This document shows, piece after piece, positions 28,232 to 37,348 of a stretch of 38,962 nucleotides of DNA. Numbering within the stretch: position 1 is the stretch's first letter; each line of letters starts with the position of its first letter. Source of the DNA: Victivallales bacterium (GTDB lineage: Bacteria > Verrucomicrobiota > Lentisphaeria > Oligosphaerales > Oligosphaeraceae); the NCBI GenBank assembly GCA_017554445.1, contig JAFZIJ010000199.1, positions 1 to 38,962 on the forward strand, read 5' to 3'. The position numbers and the translations under genes are program-made. The notes below the pieces were generated by a model. It saw only the letters and a program-made list of their open reading frames with translations. It was not told the origin of the DNA and made no database searches.

Positions 28232-28624
28232 TTATTTTATTCCAATCGAAATGACGTTTCGCCCGGCCAGCGATTTCAGAAAATCCGCCATGCACAGCTT
28301 CGCCTCCCGGCTGTTGACACGGTATTTGCCTGCGAACGCGTCTATCAATTCCTGTACCGTCCTCTCTCCATTGATCTGTGACACGACGAACGCCCCGATC
28401 TCGTCCAGACGGATCCGATGCGTCGAAACAGGCATCTGGAAGCGTCCCCAGAAACCTTGACGACGTTGCACAGGAACGCACACCACCGTCCGTCCGTCGC
28501 GATCCTCCTCAAATGTCACGTTCGGATTCAAGGCCGGTATGCTCTGCAACGCCTCCATGACGTTGACAGACGGATGCACAACCGTCTCCTTTTTTCCGAA
28601 ACCAGTCAAAAAATCCAACAGCAT
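28232..28624 (-). CDS. PqqD-like small protein
   Basis: The 130-residue product ends in a PqqD-like winged-helix domain at about 65-128 (HRIRLDEIGAFVVSQINGER, VQELIDAFAGKY, CMADFLKSLAGRNVI). In PQQ and other RiPP pathways such domains bind precursor peptides and hand them to radical-SAM enzymes. No radical-SAM gene or precursor peptide is visible here, so the domain is probably used as an adaptor or regulator. A longer in-frame start at 28711 would lie inside the ATPase gene; the ATG at 28624 overlaps the ATPase stop by one base (TGATG), which indicates termination-reinitiation coupling. It sits between the ATPase and its presumed permease. Confidence 0.78.
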   Translation of the reverse strand: MLLDFLTGFGKKETVVHPSVNVMEALQSIPALNPNVTFEEDRDGRTVVCVPVQRRQGFWGRFQMPVSTHRIRLDEIGAFVVSQINGERTVQELIDAFAGKYRVNSREAKLCMADFLKSLAGRNVISIGIK

Positions 28625-29379
28625 CAGACGTGCTCTCCCGCGATGTGGCCGACCTTGATATCGACGTTTTCGCGCTTCTCCAGTCGATCGACCTTTCCGT
28701 CGCGAATCCACAGGATGCGATCCGAAGCGTCCAGCATTTTCATGTCATGCGTCGCCGCGATGACCGTCACGCCGTCCGATTCCTTCAGCTCCTTCAGCAG
28801 TTCGATCATCTCTTTACCAGTTTGCACGTCCAAATTCGCCGTCGGTTCGTCCGCCAGAATGATGACGGGATCGTTGGCGATGGCGCGCGCCACGGCGACG
28901 CGCTGCTGCTGGCCGCCGGAAAGTTCGAAAGGACGATGGAACAACCGCTTGCCGAGACCGACCTTCGTCAGAATCTTCGCGGCTTTTTCACGCGCGTCAT
29001 CCGCGCTCATGCCCGCGAAAATCATCGGCAGCGTGACGTTCTCCAACGCTGTCAGAACAGGTAAAATGTTGTAGGACTGGAAGATATAACCGATCTTGTG
29101 GCAACGCATCCACGCGAGTTCGTAGGAGTCCAGCTGGGCCAAGTCGATTTCGTCCATGAAGACCATGCCCTCCGTCGGCGAATCGATGCCGCCGATCATA
29201 TTGAAGAGGGTACTCTTGCCGGATCCAGAAGGTCCCATGATGGAAAGATATTCGCCGCGATAGATATCCAGCGAAATTCCGTCCAACGCCTTGGTGACGG
29301 CCTCACCGGAGCCGTAGTATCGTTTGACGTCCAAGACACGGACGACAATGTCTTTATAGATGTCAGTCGTTTCTGCCAT
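28624..29379 (-). CDS. ABC transporter ATP-binding protein (LolD/MacB type), first gene of the operon
   Basis: The 251-residue ATPase has Walker A GPSGSGKST (about 49-57), IFQSYN, signature LSGGQQQR and Walker B with D-loop LADEPTANLD. It is clearly paralogous to the ATPase at 16742-17488 (shared WMRCHKIGYIFQSYN versus WVRCHKMGYIFQSFN), so the operon probably arose partly by duplication. The ATG at 29379 is preferred; an in-frame GTG at 29394 adds five residues. The upstream 137-bp intergenic region has a TTGACA on this strand, about 50 bp before the start, without a convincing -10. The operon continues with no obvious terminator to 16101. Confidence 0.94.
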   Translation of the reverse strand: MAETTDIYKDIVVRVLDVKRYYGSGEAVTKALDGISLDIYRGEYLSIMGPSGSGKSTLFNMIGGIDSPTEGMVFMDEIDLAQLDSYELAWMRCHKIGYIFQSYNILPVLTALENVTLPMIFAGMSADDAREKAAKILTKVGLGKRLFHRPFELSGGQQQRVAVARAIANDPVIILADEPTANLDVQTGKEMIELLKELKESDGVTVIAATHDMKMLDASDRILWIRDGKVDRLEKRENVDIKVGHIAGEHV

Positions 29380-29531
29380 AGTCCATGAACACACAAAGAG
29401 GGAATGACTGGTTGTTTTCGTAAATTGTCAAAATAACCCAACAAATGCCAAAATACAAACAGATGACTGGAGTTTTTGGAAAGAAAGTTTATTTTTATAA
29501 GGTAAAGCACAACCCTTAATGGAGAAATTCT

Positions 29532-29978
29532 ATGCGTCTGATTTTATTCGTTTGCGGCACAAATCGCAGCCGGAGCCCGATGGCGGCCGCCTATTTTGCG
29601 TCCGTCGTCAAGCAACGCGGCATTCAGGATATCGAAGTCGCCTCGGCGGGAATCACCGTCCATCGCGGCGATTCGCTCTACCAGGAGACACGGCAGGTTT
29701 TGACAAACCACGGGTTGACGCCATTGGCCATCGGCGCCGTCCTGCTTCTTCCGAAACTTGTCCGCGCCGCCGAACTCATCATCTGCATGACGGGCCGTCA
29801 GCAGGAAATTATCGAAGGCAAGTTCCCCTCCGCCATCGGCAAATGCCGTCCACTCAGCGCTGTCCTCAAGGAAGACATGCCCATCGCGGAACCCGCCAAA
29901 GGAAGCCTGAAAGATTATGAACGTTGTTTCGAATCCATGATCCCCGCACTCGACAAACTGGCGGAAATCATTGAATAA
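29532..29978 (+). CDS. Low-molecular-weight phosphotyrosine phosphatase-like protein
   Basis: The 148-residue protein has the CX5R phosphate loop (VCGTNRSRSPMA, Cys8 to Arg14) of LMW phosphatases and arsenate reductases, so a cytoplasmic phosphoprotein or phospho-metabolite phosphatase is likely. The general-acid Asp of the usual D-P motif is Glu here (IAEPAKGSLKDYERC, Glu120), and the second Cys of the usual CXGNXCR is Arg12. This may slow or alter catalysis. GGAGAAATTCT before the ATG gives a ribosome-binding site. It diverges from the ABC/OPT operon; a link to it or to the distant kinase is not supported by position. Confidence 0.9.
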   Translation: MRLILFVCGTNRSRSPMAAAYFASVVKQRGIQDIEVASAGITVHRGDSLYQETRQVLTNHGLTPLAIGAVLLLPKLVRAAELIICMTGRQQEIIEGKFPSAIGKCRPLSAVLKEDMPIAEPAKGSLKDYERCFESMIPALDKLAEIIE

Positions 29979-30038
29979 CCGTCTGTCATTTCCGAACTTC
30001 TGAATTGTTCGTTAACTTTTCTCTCCCACGCCTTTCCT

Positions 30039-32294
30039 ATGAAATTCCATTCCATCCTGCCGTTGCTACCCATTTGCGCCGCTCTCTCCCTGTTTGTGGC
30101 CCATGCGGCCGAGCCTCCAGCCTTGCACTGGGAACCGCTCCATGAACCAGGCTGTGGCGGCAGGATCGTCTCGCTAGCCATTGATCCAAATGACGTGCGT
30201 CACATCGTGGCCGGCGGAGACATGCTCGGCGCCGCCGTCTCCTTCGATGGAGGCGATTCTTGGACACCCTGCCAAGGCCTTCCCTGCTATGAGATGTGCA
30301 CCCCTACCTTCCGGCCCGGACGACAAGGCGAAATTTGGTTCGGATCCTGTTCAGGGCCACTGCGTAGCATCGACGGTGGACGCACATGGCAGGAACGTCG
30401 CAAAGGCATGCCCCTTACCTCCTACAGTCGTTACACTGCCGTTATCGAAATCATCCTCTTTGATCCTAAACGCCCTGAACGCCTCCTTGCCTTCGGCGGC
30501 TCCTCACGCCACTGGACACAGTGTGACATTTTCGGCAGTGTCTGGGAAAGCGTGGACGACGGTGCTTCCTGGCGCCGTCTGGGCACGCTGACCAACGATG
30601 GTTTCGTCCATGAAGCCGTCAAGGGAGCCAACATCACGCGTGCCTTTTTCAGCGCCGACGGCATCCTCCATATTGTCGCCGACAAGATCGGATGGTGGGA
30701 GAGTCCGGACGGCGGCACGACATGGCGTCACCATCAGGCTGACGGCCTCATCGGGCCGGTCACCAGTGTCGCCTTCCACCCGAAAGACCAGAAAATCGTT
30801 TGGGTTGCGACAGGTTCATCCCTCGCCGACGACGGTAAAACCCGCATCCCAGGCGGTATATTCAAGAGCATCGACGGCGGCGTCACATTCGTCTCTTCCG
30901 AAAATGGCCTCGAAAAATGCCATAACAACGACAAGAACCTCGCCTCCAGATACGATGACGTCGCAATTTCACCTGCCGCTCCGGACGATCTTTACGTCTG
31001 CGACCAGTCATGGAGTCACAACGTCATCTATAAGAGCGCAGATGGCGGCAAGAGCTGGCGTCCCGTCGCAATGCGCACCGATACGGGCAAAACAGGTGCC
31101 TTCCATGTCGAAACCGCCACGTTTGCTGGACTTTCCATGCGGCTCGTTGCTGCAACAAGCGATGCGGGAATCATTTATGGTTTCAACACCGAATACATCC
31201 TGCGCACTCTCGACGGAGGCGCCACATGGGAAGACGTCACTGCCTACCGCCCCTTCCCCGACCGCCCCGACTGCTGGCGTGGCCGAGGCTGGAACGGTTG
31301 GTGCTGCAAAGATTTCGCCTTCAACCCTTGGCGCAAGGGACAGTCTGTCGCTCTCGCGATGGACGCCGGTCGCGGCTGGATATCCGATGACGGCCTCTAC
31401 TCGTGGCGCTACACCAAAGGTCAAGCGAGTCCGTGGCTTGGCGGCCAATCGGTCGGTTTCAGCCGTGACGGTCATATCTACATCACCACCGGCCAGAATG
31501 GCGGGCAGAACGGCATTCAGCACAGCGACGATTTTGGCGTCACGTGGAAGACACTTTCCGGTGACGCGCATGGTCTTCCAAAAACCGGCTGGAGCGGTAC
31601 AGGCAATTACGGCGGCATTTACGTCCATCCAGAAGACGGACGTCGCGCCTGGGCCGTCATCAAAGGCGGTCTCGTCGCAACTGAAAACGGCGGTGACAAT
31701 TGGACACGCGTTCCCGACATTAACGGCGCCAGCCAAATCGCCGCAGACCCTTCGAAATCAGGACGTTTTTACATCCGCACCCGCAAAGGCGTGCTCGTCA
31801 CCGATGATGGTAAATCTTTCCAAAACATTGGATTCGAAAGCGATGACACCAACGGTCGCATCAATTGCGACAGCCGTGGCCGCGTCCTGCTTTGCCAGTG
31901 GCGCCGTGGCCGTTTCGGCCTCTGGCGTTACAATCCTGCCGAAAGCCGTTGGACGCGTCTGCTCGATGAATCCCATGCCTATGAATGCAACGCCGATCCA
32001 TCCGATCCAACGCGTTTGCTCCTAGTCACTTCCGATGATCCCTACTACGACCGTGCCACCGGCCACGGCATCTGGATCAGTGTCGATGACGGTGCGAGCT
32101 GGTCGCCCGCCAACGATAATCTTCCCATATTACGGCTCACAGCATGCGCCTTCGACCCGTTCGATCCTGAAACAGTCGTTGTCGGATCTACTGGCATGGG
32201 GTTCTTCCGCGCCCGCTGGCCGAAATCCCACCGCCCCGCCGGAACCCGCCAATTCACCCCCGGGCCAAAGGATATCGTCGTTATGCCGCACTAA
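30039..32294 (+). CDS. Secreted Asp-box (BNR) beta-propeller protein, GH74/sialidase-like
   Basis: The 751-residue product has a signal peptide (MKFHSILPLLPICAALSLFVAHA). Throughout it carries about ten Asp-box motifs of the S-x-D-G-G-x-T-W type, for example SFDGGDSW, SIDGGRTW, SPDGGTTW, SADGGKSW, TLDGGATW, SDDFGVTW and SVDDGASW. Such repeats build the seven-bladed propellers of GH74 xyloglucanases and the sortilin/sialidase folds. Blade spacing and the N-terminal GGRIVSLAIDPNDVRHIVAGGD are typical of GH74-like proteins. Enzyme activity is likely but the substrate is unproven. It is the first of a plus-strand run with the enolase-like, aminotransferase and TIM-barrel genes; the gap to the next gene is 49 bp. 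Confidence 0.85.
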   Translation: MKFHSILPLLPICAALSLFVAHAAEPPALHWEPLHEPGCGGRIVSLAIDPNDVRHIVAGGDMLGAAVSFDGGDSWTPCQGLPCYEMCTPTFRPGRQGEIWFGSCSGPLRSIDGGRTWQERRKGMPLTSYSRYTAVIEIILFDPKRPERLLAFGGSSRHWTQCDIFGSVWESVDDGASWRRLGTLTNDGFVHEAVKGANITRAFFSADGILHIVADKIGWWESPDGGTTWRHHQADGLIGPVTSVAFHPKDQKIVWVATGSSLADDGKTRIPGGIFKSIDGGVTFVSSENGLEKCHNNDKNLASRYDDVAISPAAPDDLYVCDQSWSHNVIYKSADGGKSWRPVAMRTDTGKTGAFHVETATFAGLSMRLVAATSDAGIIYGFNTEYILRTLDGGATWEDVTAYRPFPDRPDCWRGRGWNGWCCKDFAFNPWRKGQSVALAMDAGRGWISDDGLYSWRYTKGQASPWLGGQSVGFSRDGHIYITTGQNGGQNGIQHSDDFGVTWKTLSGDAHGLPKTGWSGTGNYGGIYVHPEDGRRAWAVIKGGLVATENGGDNWTRVPDINGASQIAADPSKSGRFYIRTRKGVLVTDDGKSFQNIGFESDDTNGRINCDSRGRVLLCQWRRGRFGLWRYNPAESRWTRLLDESHAYECNADPSDPTRLLLVTSDDPYYDRATGHGIWISVDDGASWSPANDNLPILRLTACAFDPFDPETVVVGSTGMGFFRARWPKSHRPAGTRQFTPGPKDIVVMPH

Positions 32295-32343
32295 GCTAAT
32301 TCACGACAATTCAATGATATAGATAAAAACAAGACAACAAACC

Positions 32344-33627
32344 ATGATCACCATCCAAAACATCTCCGCGAATTTTGAGCGTGAACCGCTCATCCGCCCG
32401 TTTGGTTTTAAAGGCGGCTACATGCGCGAAATCTGGCAGACTGTCGCCGGGCTTGAATCTGCCAACGGCATTCGCACCGTCGGCCTCAACAGCCAAAGCA
32501 TCCTGTGGTCGGACGCGGACGTCTTCGCCGCCCATACGGAATCCGCCGGCAATTCGCTCATGTTCGCCATGACGGAATTCGCCCTCCAACGCGCGAAAGG
32601 AAAATCTTTCGAAACGCCGTTGGATCTTCTGGATCAACTGCTTCCGGAAGTTTGGGAATACGGAAAACGCATCACAGGCAAGCCGGATTTGCGGTTGACG
32701 TTCGCCCTCAACGCGCTCGTCGGCGTCGATGCCGCCGCCTGGATCCTCTACGCCCGAGAAAACGGTTTCAAATCGTTCGACGAGATGATTCCCGAACGTT
32801 TCCGCCCCGTGCTTTCGTATCGCCATCATCAAGTCGCCGCGATTCCGCTCATGGCCTACGCCATTCCCATGGAGGAAATCGTCCGCCACGTCAACGAAGG
32901 CTATTTCTTCATGAAAGTCAAAATCGGTTCCGATCCGGACCACGACGGCGACCGCGAAAAGATGCTCCAATGGGACATGCAGCGCATCTCCGCCATCCAT
33001 GAGGCCATCGGCAACCGCACGACGCCCTACACGGAAAACGGCAAGATTCCATATTATTTCGACGCCAATGGCCGTTATGATTCCAAAGAACGTCTGCAAC
33101 GCTTCTTGGACCATTGCAAGAAAATCGGCGCGTTCGATCAGATCGCCGTCGTGGAAGAGCCGTTCCCGGAAAACTACAAAGCGTATGTCGGCGATTTGGG
33201 CGTGCGCGTCGCGGCAGATGAAAGCGCCCATTGCGATGACGATGTCAAAGAGCGCATCGAGCTTGGCTATGGCGCCATCGCCCTCAAGCCGATCGCGAAG
33301 ACGCTCAGCATGACACTGAAGATCGCGGAAGTGGCTCATAAGGCGCATGTTCCGATGTTCTGCGCGGATTTGACGGTCGGCCCCATTCAAGTCGATTGGA
33401 ACAAATCCTTCGCGGCCCGCATCGCGCCGTTGCCGGGCATCAAAGTCGGCGTGGTCGAAACGAACGGCCATCAGAACTACAAGCGGTGGGAAACGCTTTG
33501 CGGCTACCATCCGCGCGCTCACGCCCCGTGGACGAAAGTCACCAACGGCTGTTTTACGCTCGGCGACGACTTCTTCAACGAATCCGCCGGCATTCTCGAA
33601 GATTCCGAACATTATCTCAACCTCTAA
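32344..33627 (+). CDS. Enolase-superfamily enzyme (mandelate racemase/muconate-lactonizing-like)
   Basis: The 427-residue protein shows the C-terminal barrel of the enolase superfamily: the KxK motif in FMKVKIG (Lys191, Lys193), metal ligands Asp240 (YYFDANGRYD), Glu271/Glu272 (VVEEPFPEN) and Asp292 (VAADESAH), and an opposing Lys315 (ALKPIAK). Two Lys on opposite faces are typical of the MLE-type epimerase and racemase group, which includes dipeptide epimerases; dehydratases are the alternative. A helical insertion of about 35 residues lies between the KxK strand and the first metal ligand. There is no Shine-Dalgarno. The next gene, 26 bp on, is a PLP aminotransferase, so the pair may interconvert an amino acid or sugar acid intermediate. 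Confidence 0.9.
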   Translation: MITIQNISANFEREPLIRPFGFKGGYMREIWQTVAGLESANGIRTVGLNSQSILWSDADVFAAHTESAGNSLMFAMTEFALQRAKGKSFETPLDLLDQLLPEVWEYGKRITGKPDLRLTFALNALVGVDAAAWILYARENGFKSFDEMIPERFRPVLSYRHHQVAAIPLMAYAIPMEEIVRHVNEGYFFMKVKIGSDPDHDGDREKMLQWDMQRISAIHEAIGNRTTPYTENGKIPYYFDANGRYDSKERLQRFLDHCKKIGAFDQIAVVEEPFPENYKAYVGDLGVRVAADESAHCDDDVKERIELGYGAIALKPIAKTLSMTLKIAEVAHKAHVPMFCADLTVGPIQVDWNKSFAARIAPLPGIKVGVVETNGHQNYKRWETLCGYHPRAHAPWTKVTNGCFTLGDDFFNESAGILEDSEHYLNL

Positions 33628-33653
33628 CATAAACAAAGGAAAGGCAACAAATT

Positions 33654-34853
33654 ATGCAACTCGTTTCAACCCAGATTGAAAACTACCAGAAGAATTCATC
33701 GTGGATCCGCCGCATGTTCGAAGCGGGCATCGAACTGAAGAAAAAATACGGCGAAGAAGCCGTTTGCGACTTCTCGCTCGGCAATCCCGATCTCACACCG
33801 CCGAAAGCCATCATCGACGGCATCAAGCAGATGGCCATCGACGCCGACAAACCGGCCGGTCTCGGCTATATGCCCAATGCAGGCTATGATGATGTCCGCC
33901 AAGCACTTGCGGAATATCTGACGAAAGAGCAGGGCATCGCCATCGGCAAGCAGCATTTGATTCTGACCGTCGGTGCCGCCGGCGGTCTCAACGCCTTCTT
34001 CCGCGCTGTCCTCACGCCCGGTGAAGAAGTCCTCTGCCCTGCGCCGTATTTCGTCGAATACGGCTTCTACGTCGGTAACTACGGCGGCGTTTTGAAGCCT
34101 GTCAAATCCATCGAACCGGACTTCCATCTTGATCTGAAAGGCTTTGAAGCGGCCATCACCGAAAAGACGCGCGCCGTCATCATCAACTCCCCAAATAACC
34201 CGTCCGGCGTGATTTACAGCAAAGACGAACTGAAAGCCCTCGCCGCCATCCTCCAGAAGGCGACGGAAAAATACGGCCGCCCGATCTTCCTGATTTCGGA
34301 CGAACCGTATCGCTTCCTCGCGTTCGACGGCGCGGTCGTCCCGCCCGTCCTGCCGCTTTACACGTATTCCGTCGTCATCGGCTCGTTCTCCAAAAATCTC
34401 GCTCTGGCGGGCGAACGCGTCGGCTACGTCGCCATCAATCCGACGATGGAAAACGTGCAGTCGCTGATTTCGGGCGTCATCATGACGAACCGCATCCTCG
34501 GCTTCGTGAACGCCCCCTGCATCGGGCAGCGCCTCATGAAGGCCGCTCTCGGAACCAACGCAGACGCAACGGAATATGTCAAACGCCGCAAGCTCATGGC
34601 GGATGTTCTGACGGACGCCGGCCTGAAGTTCACGATGCCCGCCGGAACGTTCTATTTCTTCCCGCAGGCCCCCAACGGCATGGACGATGTCAAATTCGTC
34701 AGCATGCTGGCGGACGAGAAGATTCTCGTCGTGCCCGGCAGCGGTTTCGGCTATCCGGGCTACTTCCGCATCGCGCTTTGCGGCGATACAAAGTTCATCG
34801 AACGCTCCCGTGAAGGTTTCAAGGCCGCCGTCAAGAAGGCCTTGGCGAAATAA
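33654..34853 (+). CDS. Class I/II PLP-dependent aminotransferase
   Basis: The 399-residue enzyme has NSPNNPSG (178-185), ISDEPYR (Asp216), the PLP-lysine motif SFSKNLALAGERVGY (Lys247), and a C-terminal substrate-carboxylate Arg in YFRIALCG, all standard for fold-type I aspartate aminotransferase-like enzymes. It transfers amino groups between an amino acid and a 2-oxo acid in the cytoplasm; the specificity is open. AAAGGAAAGG lies before the ATG. The position between the enolase-like enzyme and a secreted hydrolase, all on the same strand with short gaps, suggests one catabolic unit. Confidence 0.93.
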   Translation: MQLVSTQIENYQKNSSWIRRMFEAGIELKKKYGEEAVCDFSLGNPDLTPPKAIIDGIKQMAIDADKPAGLGYMPNAGYDDVRQALAEYLTKEQGIAIGKQHLILTVGAAGGLNAFFRAVLTPGEEVLCPAPYFVEYGFYVGNYGGVLKPVKSIEPDFHLDLKGFEAAITEKTRAVIINSPNNPSGVIYSKDELKALAAILQKATEKYGRPIFLISDEPYRFLAFDGAVVPPVLPLYTYSVVIGSFSKNLALAGERVGYVAINPTMENVQSLISGVIMTNRILGFVNAPCIGQRLMKAALGTNADATEYVKRRKLMADVLTDAGLKFTMPAGTFYFFPQAPNGMDDVKFVSMLADEKILVVPGSGFGYPGYFRIALCGDTKFIERSREGFKAAVKKALAK

Positions 34854-34888
34854 TAAGTCATTGTTTTTCAACCAACTAGGAGGAAACC

Positions 34889-37291
34889 ATGTTCAGAACA
34901 TGTCTGCTTCTGCTGTGCGCCCTGCCGATGATTTCGGCCGCCGCCCCGAAGGCCGCGTTCGTCTATAGCTCATGGTCGAGCGCCACGTTCAAAAACGAAT
35001 TCGATGCGCATTTCAAAAAGCTCGGCTGGGAATGCGACAAATACGAAAACATCAAGTTGCCCGAACTGTCGGACAAACTCGATGGCTACGACTATGTCGT
35101 CGCGGGCTCCGTCGCCAATTTTGAACACACCGTTGACATGAAACCCTACGCCGCCAAATGGCTCGACTACCTTAATAAAGGCGGCGTACTCATCGTCGTG
35201 GACGCCAATTACAATTCCGTCCTCGGCAAATGGGTCGCCACGTTCGGCTCAAATTTCGCCTGCAACGAACAGAACTGTAAGTCATTGCACAGCAACAATG
35301 ACAAAGACAAGGAAAAGACTTACAAAGATCATCCGCTCATGCTGACGCCGCAGCCGCTTGGCGATCTTCTCAAGACGCGCTACGGCCATTGGGCCCATAT
35401 CAAAGATCTTGCGCCGCAATGGAATGTGCTTGCGAGTTGCGTTGACAACCACGCTCTGTTCGCCTATCAGGAAGTCGGCCGCGGCATGGTTGTTCTCTGC
35501 GTCGCCTCCGCTCTGGCGAGAAATCCCATCGGCGCGGCGATTCTCGAAAACGTCGCCGACTATCAGTCCACGCGCACAAAAGGCATCAAAGTCATCACGT
35601 TCCGCCGCGATATCGAGCTGGAAAAGGAAACGAAACTGGACGATGATTTCACGCTTTTCGGCAAGCCGCAAGACATCGAACGCGGCGCAAAGGCCTGCTA
35701 TGTCAAACTTTCCGTTGATAAGTCGCGCTACGATTCATTCCATGTCGTACAGAAGAACGAAAACATGGCCAAGCCGGAGCTTTATACCCGTAGCCAGATG
35801 AACGTCGATGTTGAAGAAGACGGCACCGTCGTCATTCCGCTCACCTATGATCAGCCGTTCCGCGGCGACATTCTCCACACAATTACGCTAACCTCCAAAG
35901 GCGCGGAGGCGTTGAAGCTCTCATGGCAGGAGAAAAAGCCTTACGCCATCGAAATCAAGCTGTTGCGCAAACATCTCTATCCCGGAAACAAGCTTGACGG
36001 CACGATTGCCCTCAATCTCGAAAAGTACGGCAGGACAGCTTTCAAAGGCCTTGAATGGCGTATTGATGACGGCAAATGGGACAGCCTGAATTTCTCCGCG
36101 AAAGGCATCCAAATGCCGATCATCGACATGGAAAAACTGTCCATCGGCCGCCATATCCTCCAAATCCGCTCCAACTACAATCGTGATTTTATCAACGCGC
36201 TGCCCGATGCGGATACCGTTCGCGACTGGGGCTTCGACGAAGTCGAATTCTACAAGCATCCCGAACCGAAATACAAGATGCGCGACGACCATGTCCTGCT
36301 GGAAAACGGCAAGCCGTTCTTCCCGCTCGGCTTCTACCACGTCTCGTGGGGCTTCACGCCCGAACAGCGCCTTGAAATGGTAAAGGACGTTGCGTCACAT
36401 GGTTACAACACTGTCCATGTCGGCATTCTCAAGAGTGAAGAGAACAATGACAGCTATGGCAACTTCTTGGACGAATGCGCCAAACTGAACATCCGCGTCA
36501 TCACGGAATTCGGATTCCCGCCGGAAATCGTCATTCCGAAATACAAAGACAAACCCGCCGTCATGGGCTGGAATCCAGGCGACGAACCAGCCGCCGCCGG
36601 CCATACGCCGCAGGAGATGTTCCGCCGTTACGACAATTTCAAGAAATGGGACTACAACCATCTCGCCTACACGGTCATCTGCATTCCCGCGCAGTACAAG
36701 AACTACGCCAGCGGAACGGACGTTCTCGCGCCCGATCCGTATCCCGTGCCCGGCCGCCCGATGGATGCCATCTACGAATTGTTCACCAGCGCCAAGGCAT
36801 CCGCAAATGCTTGCGACACGTCGCTTTGGGCTGTCTGTCAGGCGTTTGGCGGCCAGAAGTACGCGGAGCGCGGAGCGTGGGGGCGTTGCCCGAACGGCAC
36901 GGAATTCCGCAGCATGAGCTACCTCGCCCTCATGGCGGGAGCCAAAGGCATCATCTATTATGTCTATCAAGATGGTGAATTCGCCATCCTGAAATCAGGC
37001 GACTTGTGGGAAGCCGCGAAGGACTTCCCGGCGGAAATCGCTGATCTGACGCCGTTTATCCTCGACGGCCAGTATGAACAGCTGATCGCGAAAAAAAGCC
37101 TCTACGTCGGACTGTGGAAACTCAACGGCGAACAGCGCCTTGTCGCCGTCAATACAGGAAAAGAACCTGTTGACGTGAAGGTCGCCTTCACAGGCCAGAC
37201 GATCGTGAAAGGCGCCCCCGCAAATCTCTCAGCCACGGACGGCAACGTCTCCTTCTCCGTCCCGCCGTTTGACAGGGTGATTTTGAAGTAA
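34889..37291 (+). CDS. Secreted multidomain protein: ThuA-like domain plus TIM-barrel hydrolase-like domain
   Basis: The 800-residue product has a signal peptide (MFRTCLLLLCALPMISAA). Residues about 20-225 look like a ThuA/amidotransferase-type alpha/beta domain (AAFVYSSWSSATFKNEFD, GGVLIVVDANYN). An immunoglobulin-like region follows. From about 465, ENGKPFFPLGFYHVSWGFTP, HGYNTVHVGI, GWNPGDEP and IYYVYQDGEFA fit a GH-A clan TIM barrel with a probable acidic catalytic residue in GDEP. A final beta-sandwich ends the protein. A strong AGGAGGAAACC site precedes the ATG. No named family or substrate can be given. It ends the plus-strand run and is followed by a terminator. Confidence 0.8.
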   Translation: MFRTCLLLLCALPMISAAAPKAAFVYSSWSSATFKNEFDAHFKKLGWECDKYENIKLPELSDKLDGYDYVVAGSVANFEHTVDMKPYAAKWLDYLNKGGVLIVVDANYNSVLGKWVATFGSNFACNEQNCKSLHSNNDKDKEKTYKDHPLMLTPQPLGDLLKTRYGHWAHIKDLAPQWNVLASCVDNHALFAYQEVGRGMVVLCVASALARNPIGAAILENVADYQSTRTKGIKVITFRRDIELEKETKLDDDFTLFGKPQDIERGAKACYVKLSVDKSRYDSFHVVQKNENMAKPELYTRSQMNVDVEEDGTVVIPLTYDQPFRGDILHTITLTSKGAEALKLSWQEKKPYAIEIKLLRKHLYPGNKLDGTIALNLEKYGRTAFKGLEWRIDDGKWDSLNFSAKGIQMPIIDMEKLSIGRHILQIRSNYNRDFINALPDADTVRDWGFDEVEFYKHPEPKYKMRDDHVLLENGKPFFPLGFYHVSWGFTPEQRLEMVKDVASHGYNTVHVGILKSEENNDSYGNFLDECAKLNIRVITEFGFPPEIVIPKYKDKPAVMGWNPGDEPAAAGHTPQEMFRRYDNFKKWDYNHLAYTVICIPAQYKNYASGTDVLAPDPYPVPGRPMDAIYELFTSAKASANACDTSLWAVCQAFGGQKYAERGAWGRCPNGTEFRSMSYLALMAGAKGIIYYVYQDGEFAILKSGDLWEAAKDFPAEIADLTPFILDGQYEQLIAKKSLYVGLWKLNGEQRLVAVNTGKEPVDVKVAFTGQTIVKGAPANLSATDGNVSFSVPPFDRVILK

Positions 37292-37348
37292 TACGGAAAA
37301 ATCTGGAAGCTATGGTCTTTCTGGATATTCTGGAAAGGCCGTGCTTCC

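Noticed and set aside
28624..28711. Longer PqqD-like protein starting at 28711
   Set aside because: The extension lies wholly inside the ATPase gene in another frame and is Arg-rich without family similarity. The TGATG junction supports the start at 28624.
32311..33636. Long open frame (about 440 codons) antisense to the enolase-like gene
   Set aside because: It is a by-product of codon bias in a clear enzyme gene on the other strand and lacks any recognisable family motif. The same applies to long antisense frames at 33696-34871, 8006-8854 and 19690-20589.
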